The notes under the pieces were generated by a model that was given only the letters and a program-made list of their open reading frames with translations, was not told the origin of the DNA and searched no databases. This document shows, in pieces, positions 1 through 5,458 of a DNA stretch of 6,826 nt. Position 1 is the stretch's first letter; every line of letters begins with the position of its first letter. The translations under genes were made by a program, and so were the position numbers. This DNA comes from Paracoccaceae bacterium (lineage in GTDB: Bacteria; Pseudomonadota; Alphaproteobacteria; Rhodobacterales; Rhodobacteraceae): contig JAASTF010000168.1 in NCBI GenBank assembly GCA_021767525.1, forward strand, positions 1 to 6,826, read 5' to 3'.

Positions 1-633
1 CACGTAGAACAGGCAGCCCTCGTCGGACCAGGGCCGGTGGCTTGATCCATCGGGGCTGCGCAGCCAGGTGCCCGCGGGATAATCGCCGTCCTCATCGCGC
101 AGCATGCCTTCGAGCACAAAGATTTCCTCGCCGCCCGCATGGCTGTGGGCCTCAAGGCGCGCGCCGGGTTCCAGGCGCACCAGCTCCACCTTTTCGTTGA
201 CCGCGCCGTGCAGCGGCAGCCGAAAGACGCCGGTATCGCCTTCGGGCCGGAACGGGGCCGACCTGGTGTCGATATGGACCTGGCCGGTGTCCGACGGGTC
301 GAACTGATGCAGTTTGACAAGGATCGTGCAGCCCGGATCGGTATGCGGCGTGTGGCTGGTGCCGATCGGGTTGCGCACGTAGCTGCCGGCGGGAAAGTCG
401 CCGGTTTCGTCCGAAAACACGCCATCGAGCACCAGAAACTCCTCGCCGCCGCCATGGGTGTGGGCGTCAAACGCCGACCCCGGCGCGAACCGGACGATGG
501 TGGTGGCGCGGGCCACCTCGTCACCGATCCGGTCCAGCATCATGCGCTCGACCCCCGCGGCGGGGGAGGCGACCCATTGGTAATCTTCGGGCCGGACAAC
601 GACACGTTTCGAGAAATCCGCGTTGATCTGCAT
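1..633 (-). CDS. Tandem ChrR-like bicupin protein (3' end outside window)
   Basis: An open frame starts at the ATG at 631-633 and runs 211 codons off the window with no stop. It holds two cupin domains about 105 residues apart, which looks like an internal duplication. Cupin 1 has PGSAFDAHTHGGGEEF, with metal ligands H58, H60 and E64 and a later H94 after PAGSYVRNPIGTSH. Cupin 2 has PGARLEAHSHAGGEEIFVL, with H163, H165, E169 and H199. Both therefore keep the full cupin metal set. The GGEE-F/VL-G pattern resembles the ChrR cupin domain (anti-sigma factor C-terminal half) and 2,4'-dihydroxyacetophenone dioxygenase-type cupins. The zinc-binding anti-sigma N-terminus of ChrR is absent, because the protein begins almost directly with cupin 1, so an anti-sigma role is not supported. 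AAAGGA lies 7 bases before the ATG. The gene follows the petABC terminator and probably has its own promoter. Substrate and function are unknown. Confidence 0.88.
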   Translation of the reverse strand, partial: MQINADFSKRVVVRPEDYQWVASPAAGVERMMLDRIGDEVARATTIVRFAPGSAFDAHTHGGGEEFLVLDGVFSDETGDFPAGSYVRNPIGTSHTPHTDPGCTILVKLHQFDPSDTGQVHIDTRSAPFRPEGDTGVFRLPLHGAVNEKVELVRLEPGARLEAHSHAGGEEIFVLEGMLRDEDGDYPAGTWLRSPDGSSHRPWSDEGCLFYV

Positions 634-672
634 CGGCTGGTCCTTTCGCGTCCGTCGCGCCCCGTTCCGTCT

Positions 673-699
673 GAGATACACCGTAACCGGCGAGGATCA
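673..699 (-). promoter_or_regulatory. Possible promoter of the bicupin gene, RpoE-like -35
   Basis: On the minus strand, TGATCC (694-699) is followed after 15 bases by TATCTC (673-678), about 40 bases before the ATG. TGATCC is the -35 core described for Rhodobacter sphaeroides RpoE (sigma-E), the sigma factor paired with ChrR. The -10 element fits that consensus poorly. The same bases can be read as a weak housekeeping promoter, TTGATC-N16-TATCTC. Its position between the petABC terminator and the cupin start makes a promoter here plausible, but which sigma factor uses it is inference. Confidence 0.35.
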
Positions 700-717
700 A
701 GCCGGCGGCGGCAAATG

Positions 718-747
718 AAAACCCCGCCTGGCAGCGCAGGCGGGGTT
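718..747 (-). terminator. Intrinsic terminator of petABC
   Basis: A perfect 11-bp stem (720-730 with 737-747, AACCCCGCCTG and CAGGCGGGGTT) closes a 6-base loop. Read on the minus strand it is followed by TTTTCATTT, partly overlapping the stem end. It begins 26 bases past the petC stop codon. The opposite strand lacks a T-run, so it acts in the petC direction and separates the bc1 operon from the cupin gene. Confidence 0.9.
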
Positions 748-773
748 CAAGGCGTCTGGCTCTGTCCGGACGG

Positions 774-1562
774 TCAGCCGGTTTTCTTGCCCTTGACCGG
801 CGCCCAGAGGCGCTTGTTGGTCAGGTAAAGCAGCACCGTCAGGATGGTCAGGAAGATCACGCCGGTCAGGCCGGCATGCTTGCGCGCCATCATCTTGGGC
901 TCGGCCGCCCACATCAGGAAGGCGGCGACATCCTCGGCCATGTGATGGGCCGAATTGTCATGCCCGTCGGCATATTCGACCAACCCGTCCGAAAGCGGCG
1001 GGGCCATGGCGATCCAGCCGCCCGGGAAGGCGGTGTTTTCGTAATACAGCGTGCCCGCCTCTTCCTTTTCCTCACCGGTGTAGCCGGTCAGCAGCGAGGC
1101 GATGTATTCAGGCCCACCGATGCCCTTGAACAGCTGGTTCAGACCGGTGCCGTAGGGCCCGTGGAACCCGGCGCGCGCCTTGGCCATCAGGCTGAGATCG
1201 GGCGCGGTTTCCAGGCTCGATTGCGGGAAGTGGTCGGTCGGGGTGGCGGCGCGGAAATCGTCGATTTCCTCGTCATACACCTCGTAGCGGCTGGCATAGG
1301 CGCGCACCTGCTCTTCGGTGAAGTTCGGGCCGCCTTCGTCCGACAGGGTGCGCAGGGGCACATAGCGCAGGCCGTGGCAGGCCGAACACACCTCGGTATA
1401 GACCTTGAGGCCGCGTTGCAGCTGGTTCTGGTCATAGGTGCCGAACGGGCCCTCGAAGGAAAAGTCGAAATCCTCGACATGGCCCTCGGCGCCTGCGGCC
1501 AGCGCCGCCCCGGCCGAAAGGGCCAGGGCTGCGGTTGCGGAGATCGCAAGTTTCTTCAGCAT
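774..1562 (-). CDS. petC: Cytochrome c1, haem subunit of the bc1 complex
   Basis: The 262-residue protein passes electrons from the Rieske cluster to soluble or membrane-bound cytochrome c on the periplasmic side. Residues 1-22 form a Sec signal peptide ending in AALA. The haem c site is CSACH (C59, C62, H63). The sixth ligand is most likely M187 in IAMAPPL, and PDLSLMAKAR (121-130) is the conserved segment around the haem. A single C-terminal anchor lies at about 232-248, followed by a short basic cytoplasmic tail, as in the family. C59 and C62 are the only cysteines, so the extra disulfide known in Rhodobacter sphaeroides and capsulatus c1 cannot form. An acidic stretch (EEKEEAG) sits where the Rhodobacter protein has its insertion. 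The start ATG has AAAGGA upstream and lies 16 bases after the petB stop. This is the last gene of the operon. Confidence 0.97.
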   Translation of the reverse strand: MLKKLAISATAALALSAGAALAAGAEGHVEDFDFSFEGPFGTYDQNQLQRGLKVYTEVCSACHGLRYVPLRTLSDEGGPNFTEEQVRAYASRYEVYDEEIDDFRAATPTDHFPQSSLETAPDLSLMAKARAGFHGPYGTGLNQLFKGIGGPEYIASLLTGYTGEEKEEAGTLYYENTAFPGGWIAMAPPLSDGLVEYADGHDNSAHHMAEDVAAFLMWAAEPKMMARKHAGLTGVIFLTILTVLLYLTNKRLWAPVKGKKTG

Positions 1563-1578
1563 CTTCCGTGATCCTTTC

Positions 1579-2901
1579 TTATTCGGCCGGAGTGCCAGCT
1601 TTGCCGTAATGGGCGTTGAAATCTTCCTCGATGGTCGCGGGCTGTTCCTGCGGTTTCTCGATCACGCCCAGCAGGGGCAGGATGATCAGGAAATACGCGA
1701 ACCAGTAGGCCGAGGCGATCAGCGAGAAGGTTGCATAGGGCTCTTCCGCGGGCATGGCGCCCAGCCACATCAGCACCACGAAGTCGACCACCAGCAGGGC
1801 GAACCACCACTTGAACATCGGGCGATAGCGGCCCGAGCGCACGCGGCTGGTGTCCAGCCAGGGGGCCAGGGCCATCACGGCGATGGCGCCGAACATCGCC
1901 AGCACGCCAAAGAACTTGGCGTCGATGATGCCGCCGGTGATCCAGTTGGCCGCGATCACCACCCAGACATCGCCAGTAAAGGCGCGCAGGATCGCGTAGA
2001 ACGGCAGGAAGTACCATTCGGGCACGATGTGCGCGGGCGTCACCAGGGGGTTGGCCTCGATATAGTTGTCGGGGTGACCCAGGTAGTTGGGCATGAAGCC
2101 GACGATGGCGAAGAACACCGCCAGGATCACGGCCAGCGCGAACAGGTCCTTGATGACGAAGTAGGGCCAGAACGGAACGGTGTCACGCTCGGCTTCTTCT
2201 TTCGAGCCACGGCGCACCTCGACCCCGGTGGGGTTGTTGTTGCCGGTGGTGTGGAAGGCCCAGATATGCACGGCGACCAGCGCCGCGATCACGAAGGGCA
2301 GCAGGTAGTGCAGCGAGAAGAAGCGGTTCAGCGTGGCGTTGTCCACCGCCGGGCCGCCCAGCAGCCAGGTCTGGATCGGCTCGCCAATGAACGGGATCGC
2401 GCCGAACAGGCCGGTGATCACCGTGGCGCCCCAGAACGACATCTGACCCCAGGGCAGAACGTAGCCCATGAAGGCGGTGCCCATCATCATCAGGTAGATC
2501 AGCATGCCGATGATCCACGTCACCTCGCGCGGGGCCTTGTAAGACCCGTAGTAGAGGCCGCGGAAGATGTGCAGATACACCGCGATAAAGAACAGCGACG
2601 CGCCGTTCGAATGCAGATAACGCAGCATATGGCCGCCGTTGACGTTGCGCATGATGTGCTCGACCGAGGCAAAGGCCAGGTCGACATGCGGCGTGTAGTG
2701 CATCACCAGGACGATGCCGGTGATGATCTGCAACGCCAGGCAGAAGGTCAGAACGATACCCCAGATCCACATCCAGTTCAGGTTCTTGGGTGTGGGGATC
2801 ATGATGGTGTCATAAAGCAGCCCGACGATGGGAAGGCGGCGGTGCAGCCACTTTTCGCCACCCGACTGCGGCTCGTAATGATCGTGCGGAATTCCGGACA
2901 T
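1579..2901 (-). CDS. petB: Cytochrome b of the bc1 complex
   Basis: The 440-residue polytopic inner-membrane protein holds haems bL and bH and both quinone sites (Qo and Qi) of ubiquinol:cytochrome c oxidoreductase. The haem ligands are H97 and H111 in the second helix and H198 and H212 in the fourth, with identical numbering to R. sphaeroides cytochrome b. The Qo-site PEWY motif is at 294-297 with the catalytic E295. G158 in PWGQMSFWGAT corresponds to mitochondrial G143, the residue altered in strobilurin resistance, and is the sensitive form here. Length matches the bacterial full-length type (about 440 residues with eight helices), not the split b6/subunit IV type. ATAAGGAAA lies 8 bases before the ATG, and the gap after petA is 12 bases, which indicates one transcript. 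Confidence 0.98.
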   Translation of the reverse strand: MSGIPHDHYEPQSGGEKWLHRRLPIVGLLYDTIMIPTPKNLNWMWIWGIVLTFCLALQIITGIVLVMHYTPHVDLAFASVEHIMRNVNGGHMLRYLHSNGASLFFIAVYLHIFRGLYYGSYKAPREVTWIIGMLIYLMMMGTAFMGYVLPWGQMSFWGATVITGLFGAIPFIGEPIQTWLLGGPAVDNATLNRFFSLHYLLPFVIAALVAVHIWAFHTTGNNNPTGVEVRRGSKEEAERDTVPFWPYFVIKDLFALAVILAVFFAIVGFMPNYLGHPDNYIEANPLVTPAHIVPEWYFLPFYAILRAFTGDVWVVIAANWITGGIIDAKFFGVLAMFGAIAVMALAPWLDTSRVRSGRYRPMFKWWFALLVVDFVVLMWLGAMPAEEPYATFSLIASAYWFAYFLIILPLLGVIEKPQEQPATIEEDFNAHYGKAGTPAE

Positions 2902-2913
2902 AAGCGCGTTTCC

Positions 2914-3477
2914 TTATCCCAGTTTGATCGTCGTCTCGTCGACGAATTCGGCGACGGGAATATCGAGGTTGCGGGGCGCGGGGCCCTTGCGGATACGGCC
3001 GGCCTGATCGTAGTGCGAGCCGTGGCAGGGGCAGAACCAGCCGCCGAACTCACCGGCGCCGTTGCCGATCGGCACGCAGCCCAGGTGGGTGCAGACGCCG
3101 ATCATCACCAGCCATTCGCCGTTTTCGTCCAGCGCGCGGTTCTCATCGGTCGCCGGGGCGTTGCCGTCGATGTTGGGGTTCTGCGCGATCGGGTCGGGCA
3201 GGCTGTCGACATCGACCGAACGCGCGGCTTCGATTTCTTCGGCGGTGCGGCGGCGGATGAATACCGGCTTGCCGAGGAACTTGACCGACAGCTGCGAGCC
3301 TTCGGCGACGCCCGACACGTCGACGCGGATCGAGCTGAGCGCCTGAACGTCTGCCGAGGGGTTCATCTGGTTCACCAGTGGCCAGACAGCCGCACCGGTT
3401 GCAACGGCACCTGCGCCAGCCGTGGCGTAGTAGAGGAAATCTCTGCGGGTGCCTTCGTGATCTTCTGCGTGGGACAC
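2914..3477 (-). CDS. petA: Rieske iron-sulfur subunit of the bc1 complex
   Basis: The protein oxidises ubiquinol at the Qo site and hands the electron to cytochrome c1. I chose the GTG at 3475-3477, which gives 187 residues, the R. sphaeroides length, beginning V/M-SHAEDHEGTRRDF. An upstream in-frame ATG at 3526-3528 would add 17 atypical residues with no good ribosome binding site. Residues 11-12 are the twin arginines of an uncleaved Tat signal-anchor, followed by one transmembrane helix (about 16-36) and the flexible hinge ADVQALS (42-48). The 2Fe-2S ligands are C129 and H131 (CTHLGC) and C149 and H152 (CPCHGS). C134 and C151 form the expected disulfide. S154 and Y156, which tune the cluster potential, are present. 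It is the first gene of petABC. Confidence 0.97.
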   Translation of the reverse strand: MSHAEDHEGTRRDFLYYATAGAGAVATGAAVWPLVNQMNPSADVQALSSIRVDVSGVAEGSQLSVKFLGKPVFIRRRTAEEIEAARSVDVDSLPDPIAQNPNIDGNAPATDENRALDENGEWLVMIGVCTHLGCVPIGNGAGEFGGWFCPCHGSHYDQAGRIRKGPAPRNLDIPVAEFVDETTIKLG

Positions 3478-3485
3478 GAGGTTCT

Positions 3486-3491
3486 CTCCTT
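3486..3491 (-). promoter_or_regulatory. Ribosome binding site fixing the petA GTG start
   Basis: On the minus strand AAGGAG lies 8 bases before the GTG at 3475-3477. The upstream ATG alternative at 3526-3528 has no comparable purine run before it. Together with the 187-residue family length, this decides the start. Confidence 0.85.
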
Positions 3492-3593
3492 CTTCAGCCG
3501 ATACCGGCCAATGCGGGTGGGGCCGCATCGGGTGCAGCCAATTCCGTGCGCGTGTTTACCCGTGCTTGCCCTTACAGTCCAGCGGACAATGCC

Positions 3594-3614
3594 GCGCAGT
3601 TTAGGTGACTGCGC
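3594..3614. repeat. 7+7 bp inverted repeat upstream of petA
   Basis: GCGCAGT (3594-3600) and its exact inverse complement ACTGCGC (3608-3614) are separated by 7 bases. The right arm also lies inside a perfect 8-bp palindrome, CTGCGCAG (3609-3616). Size and symmetry fit a dimeric regulator site, but a hairpin in the petA leader is equally possible. I do not recognise the motif. Confidence 0.45.
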
Positions 3615-3741
3615 AGATCGCGTGGTTGATCGGGCGAAAGCCAATATTTCAAGGCAATTCCGTCGCGCATGGATAAAGGTTTAGGGGCGCGGGGGCCCGT
3701 CTCAAGGGAAAGATTGACGCAGGGCGCGTGCAATTTCGGCC

Positions 3742-3761
3742 CTGCGCCGGGCCGGGCGCAG
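3742..3761 (-). terminator. GC-rich hairpin after the GST gene, weak terminator candidate
   Basis: A perfect 7-bp stem (CTGCGCC at 3742-3748 with GGCGCAG at 3755-3761) closes a 6-base loop. It sits 14 bases beyond the GST stop. No T-run follows on the minus strand, only GGCCGAAATTGC, so it may be an inefficient or factor-assisted terminator or simply a transcript-end structure. Confidence 0.35.
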
Positions 3762-3775
3762 ACTCAGCGGCCGGG

Positions 3776-4381
3776 TCAGTCGGTGGGGTGGGTGGCCTTC
3801 ATCGCCTCGCGCTGCGAGAAGGCGGCGAACCAATCGTCCAGCGCACCGTGCCCCTGCCGCCAGTTGCGGTCGCCATGCCGGAAATCCAGGTATCCCAGCG
3901 CGCAGCCCACGGCGATCTGGCCCATGTCCAGGGGGCCGCTCAGATGGCTGATCCACATCTTTTCCAGCGCATCCAGCGCGCGGCTGATCTTGGCCCATTG
4001 CGCGTCCATCCAGTCGGCGGATTGCAGGTTTTCGGGTCGGAAACGGCGTTCGTAAACGATGCCGATCGCGGAATCGAGGATGCCGTCGGCGGTGGCTTCG
4101 AGCGTCAGAACCTCCCACAGCCGCGCATCGGGATACAGCCCGGCCTGCGCATGGGCATCCAGGAATCGGCAGATCACCCGGCTGTCATAGATCGCCGGGC
4201 CCGTCTCGCGCACCAGCGCCGGGATCTTGCCCAGCGGGTTGGCTGCGGCCACGCCTGCATCCGTCGCCATCGGCGTGGTCTTGACCGGCACTTCCTGCAC
4301 CGCGTCGGCCAACCCGGCCTCGTGGATCAGAACGCGCACCTTGCGGACATAGGGCGAGGCGGGGGACGAGATCAGTTTCAT
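3776..4381 (-). CDS. Glutathione S-transferase family protein, YibF-like
   Basis: The 201-residue cytosolic protein has the two-domain GST layout. The N-terminal thioredoxin-like domain (about 1-75) begins MKLISSPASPYVRKVRVLI, where S9 before PYVRK is in the usual position of the glutathione-activating serine. The cis-proline is P54 in NPLGKIPAL, and D66-S67 (YDSRVI) is the glutathione gamma-glutamyl binding pair. The helical C-terminal domain has EATADGILDSAI and a late ALGYLDFRHGDRNW, which resemble E. coli YibF as I remember its sequence. AAGGA lies 8 bases before the ATG. The gene follows the PaiB-type gene by 60 bases on the same strand, so co-transcription is possible. Family members often bind glutathione with an unknown second substrate, so no specific reaction is assigned. 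It also lies upstream of petABC, but nothing shows a functional link. Confidence 0.92.
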   Translation of the reverse strand: MKLISSPASPYVRKVRVLIHEAGLADAVQEVPVKTTPMATDAGVAAANPLGKIPALVRETGPAIYDSRVICRFLDAHAQAGLYPDARLWEVLTLEATADGILDSAIGIVYERRFRPENLQSADWMDAQWAKISRALDALEKMWISHLSGPLDMGQIAVGCALGYLDFRHGDRNWRQGHGALDDWFAAFSQREAMKATHPTD

Positions 4382-4441
4382 GCCGGCAATCCTTGATTGT
4401 TACGCGGGCAGGTTAGCCGGGTTTCGCGGCGATGCAATGGG

Positions 4442-5050
4442 TCAGGTAGCGGGCGGATCGGCCATCAACGCCGAAAGCGCGGGGTCATGCAGGGCAAGCG
4501 CCCGGGCGGCGGCCAGCCGGGCGGCGTCGGGCTTGTTCTGGCCCAGTTTCCACGTGCCGTCGATTTCCGCGACCTCCAGGCGGAAGGGCAGGATCTGCCG
4601 CATCATGCGGTCCATCTTGTCCTTTGGCATCTTGGTCGTTCGCCAGCGCGGTTTTGGGTCAAGCGTGGCCTCGAATCGTTCGGACAACTCGTCCAGCATC
4701 GGGTGCAGCGCGTCGGCGGGCATCGTGTGGATCTGCCCGATCAGGTGCACGGCGACGTAGTTCCAGGTGGGCACCTGATCATCGATTTCGTACCAGTCGG
4801 GCGAGATGTAGCCATGCGGCCCCGACACGGCCAGCCGCGCGGGCAGGCCATCGCCCACCAGCCGGCATATCGGGTTCGAGCGGACAAGGTGAAACGTCGC
4901 CTGCGTGCCGTCTTCGGAGAGTTGAAAGGGGATGTGGCTGATCAGCGGCGCCTGGTCGGTGGACACGGCCAACAGGCCAAAGCCCTGGTCGCGGGCAAAG
5001 GCGATGTTGCGGTCGCGGGGTGTCTGGCGGAAAGCGGGGTTCGGGTGCAT
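4442..5050 (-). CDS. PaiB-family FMN-binding split-barrel protein
   Basis: The 202-residue protein starts at the ATG at 5048-5050, where ACAGGA is 7-8 bases upstream. The frame extends further upstream, but the added 72 residues are low-complexity and unlike the family. Family features in order are MHPNPAF at the start, LISHIPFQL (about 36-45), SGPHGYISPDWY (about 80-91), VPTWNYVAVHLIG (about 97-109), a basic KMPKDKMDRM stretch, LPFRLEVAEIDGTWKLGQNKP near the C-terminus, and a helical tail. These match PaiB proteins, annotated as FMN-binding negative transcriptional regulators after Bacillus PaiB. No helix-turn-helix is visible. A flavin- or haem-binding role is as likely as direct DNA binding. 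The paiA acetyltransferase partner is not adjacent; a GST gene lies downstream instead. Confidence 0.9.
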   Translation of the reverse strand: MHPNPAFRQTPRDRNIAFARDQGFGLLAVSTDQAPLISHIPFQLSEDGTQATFHLVRSNPICRLVGDGLPARLAVSGPHGYISPDWYEIDDQVPTWNYVAVHLIGQIHTMPADALHPMLDELSERFEATLDPKPRWRTTKMPKDKMDRMMRQILPFRLEVAEIDGTWKLGQNKPDAARLAAARALALHDPALSALMADPPAT

Positions 5051-5107
5051 TGCGCGGTCCTGTTCTTGGCTGCGCCGAAACCTAGCGGTCAAATCCGCGC
5101 GGAAACA

Positions 5108-5124
5108 GACGGAAATCGCGCAGG
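5108..5124 (+). repeat. 17-bp direct repeat, copy 1
   Basis: GACGGAAATCGCGCAGG is identical to 5435-5451 and in the same orientation. This copy lies in the leader of the PaiB-type gene, 57 bases from its start codon. Flanking bases differ on both sides, so the identity is exactly 17 bp. I found no third copy in the window. Confidence 0.9.
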
Positions 5125-5177
5125 GAGATCCTGTCATGGGGTTTATGCCGGTATGCGGACGAAGCGGACATTGCCCC

Positions 5178-5211
5178 TGCGCGGAATCAAGGGCCGCAGG
5201 CCCGCCGCGCA
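5178..5211. repeat. Two-step imperfect hairpin
   Basis: The outer arms TGCGCGG (5178-5184) and CCGCGCA (5205-5211) pair over 7 bp. Inside them GGGCC (5191-5195) and GGCCC (5199-5203) pair over 5 bp around a GCA loop. The internal loop is AATCAA on one side and a single G on the other. It directly abuts the next hairpin. There is no T-run on either side, so it does not look like an intrinsic terminator. Confidence 0.6.
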
Positions 5212-5240
5212 TCGCCGGGCCGCCCCCACGGCACGGCGAT
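5211..5240. repeat. Strong 12-bp hairpin with one mismatch
   Basis: The left arm ATCGCCGGGCCG (5211-5222) and right arm CGGCACGGCGAT (5229-5240) pair at 11 of 12 positions (mismatch 5218/5233) around the loop CCCCCA. No T-run follows in either direction. It resembles an extragenic palindrome more than a terminator. Whether it recurs elsewhere in the genome cannot be judged from this window. Confidence 0.7.
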
Positions 5241-5285
5241 TGGGCTGGGCTTGGCGCATAAAGCAAAAGTGACGCGCCAGTTTTG

Positions 5286-5350
5286 GGATAAAGTGCATAT
5301 GCTCAGAGGTAGATCGCCGCGCCGCGGCCCGTCGATGCGCGGCTTTATCC
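5286..5350. repeat. Nested inverted repeat with 8-bp outer and 7-bp inner stems
   Basis: GGATAAAG (5286-5293) pairs exactly with CTTTATCC (5343-5350). Inside, GCCGCGC (5316-5322) pairs with GCGCGGC (5337-5343); the two stems share base 5343. The right half is thus a stacked structure and the left half an unpaired bulge holding the palindrome GCATATGC (5295-5302). It could be an RNA structure or a protein-binding region; the function is unknown. Confidence 0.45.
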
Positions 5351-5434
5351 TCCAATGCACCAAGGGCTCAGAGCGGACCTTTTCCGCACCGCAGGACGTG
5401 CCAAAACTCAAGCGTTTCTGTCACCGGCGATAAC

Positions 5435-5451
5435 GACGGAAATCGCGCAGG
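5435..5451 (+). repeat. 17-bp direct repeat, copy 2
   Basis: This is the second copy of GACGGAAATCGCGCAGG, 327 bases from the first start to start. It ends 7 bases short of the mtaB stop codon (5459-5461), so it sits in the 3' flank of mtaB. Confidence 0.9.
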
Positions 5452-5458
5452 TCGCGGC

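Larger units (their letters stand above)
3478..3775 (-). promoter_or_regulatory. petABC upstream intergenic region
   Basis: These 298 bases separate the GST stop from the petA start and must hold the bc1 promoter unless transcription reads through from the GST gene. I see no convincing promoter. The best weak candidate is TTGAGA (3700-3705), 16 bases before TAAACC (3678-3683), on the minus strand; the -10 is poor. No FNR-type TTGAT-N4-ATCAA box is present. A GC-rich hairpin near the GST stop and an inverted repeat about 117 bases before the petA start are listed separately. No coding region is supported. Confidence 0.5.
5051..5458. other. Gene-free, palindrome-rich intergenic segment
   Basis: About 408 bases lie between the mtaB stop and the PaiB-type start with no credible gene. 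Short frames on both strands have no ribosome binding site and no recognisable protein. The segment holds a 17-bp direct repeat near each end (5108-5124 and 5435-5451) and three inverted-repeat structures between them (5178-5211, 5211-5240, 5286-5350). It should also contain the promoter of the PaiB-type gene and the end of the dapF-mtaB transcript, but I found neither a clear promoter nor a T-tailed terminator. A small RNA, an extragenic palindrome or a remnant mobile element are all possible. Confidence 0.6.

Noticed and set aside
139..828. Plus-strand frame opposite the bicupin gene and the petC end
   Set aside because: It is antisense to the cupin, runs through the petABC terminator, and encodes no recognisable protein.
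3594..3614. FNR/FnrL box upstream of petA
   Set aside because: The inverted repeat does not contain TTGAT or ATCAA half-sites, and the nearby TTGGC/ATCAA pair has the wrong spacing (9 bases instead of 4).
1438..3684. Very long plus-strand open frame (748 codons) opposite petB, petA and part of petC
   Set aside because: It lies entirely antisense to three well-supported genes. Its product is rich in H, Q, D, R and G with no domain, as expected from the third-position GC bias of the real genes. The long frame is a codon-usage by-product.
3728..4396. Plus-strand frame of 222 codons opposite the GST gene
   Set aside because: It is a shadow of the GST coding sequence, with no motif and no ribosome binding site.
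5211..5240. Hairpin as the intrinsic terminator of mtaB
   Set aside because: It has no T-run on either strand and lies about 220 bases past the mtaB stop, so a simple terminator role is not supported.
4397..5272. Plus-strand frame of 291 codons opposite the PaiB-type gene
   Set aside because: It is a shadow of a clear family member on the other strand; the composition is R/G/H-rich and without a domain.
5143..5433. Several 60-74 codon frames on both strands in the gene-free segment
   Set aside because: They overlap one another in different frames, lack ribosome binding sites, cross the hairpins, and resemble no family I know. A small gene here cannot be excluded, but nothing supports one.
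5108..5451. Insertion sequence or CRISPR reading of the repeated 17-mer
   Set aside because: Only two copies occur, far apart, with no transposase, no terminal inverted repeats at the segment ends and no spacer pattern. A 17-bp target duplication would also be unusual for common transposases.
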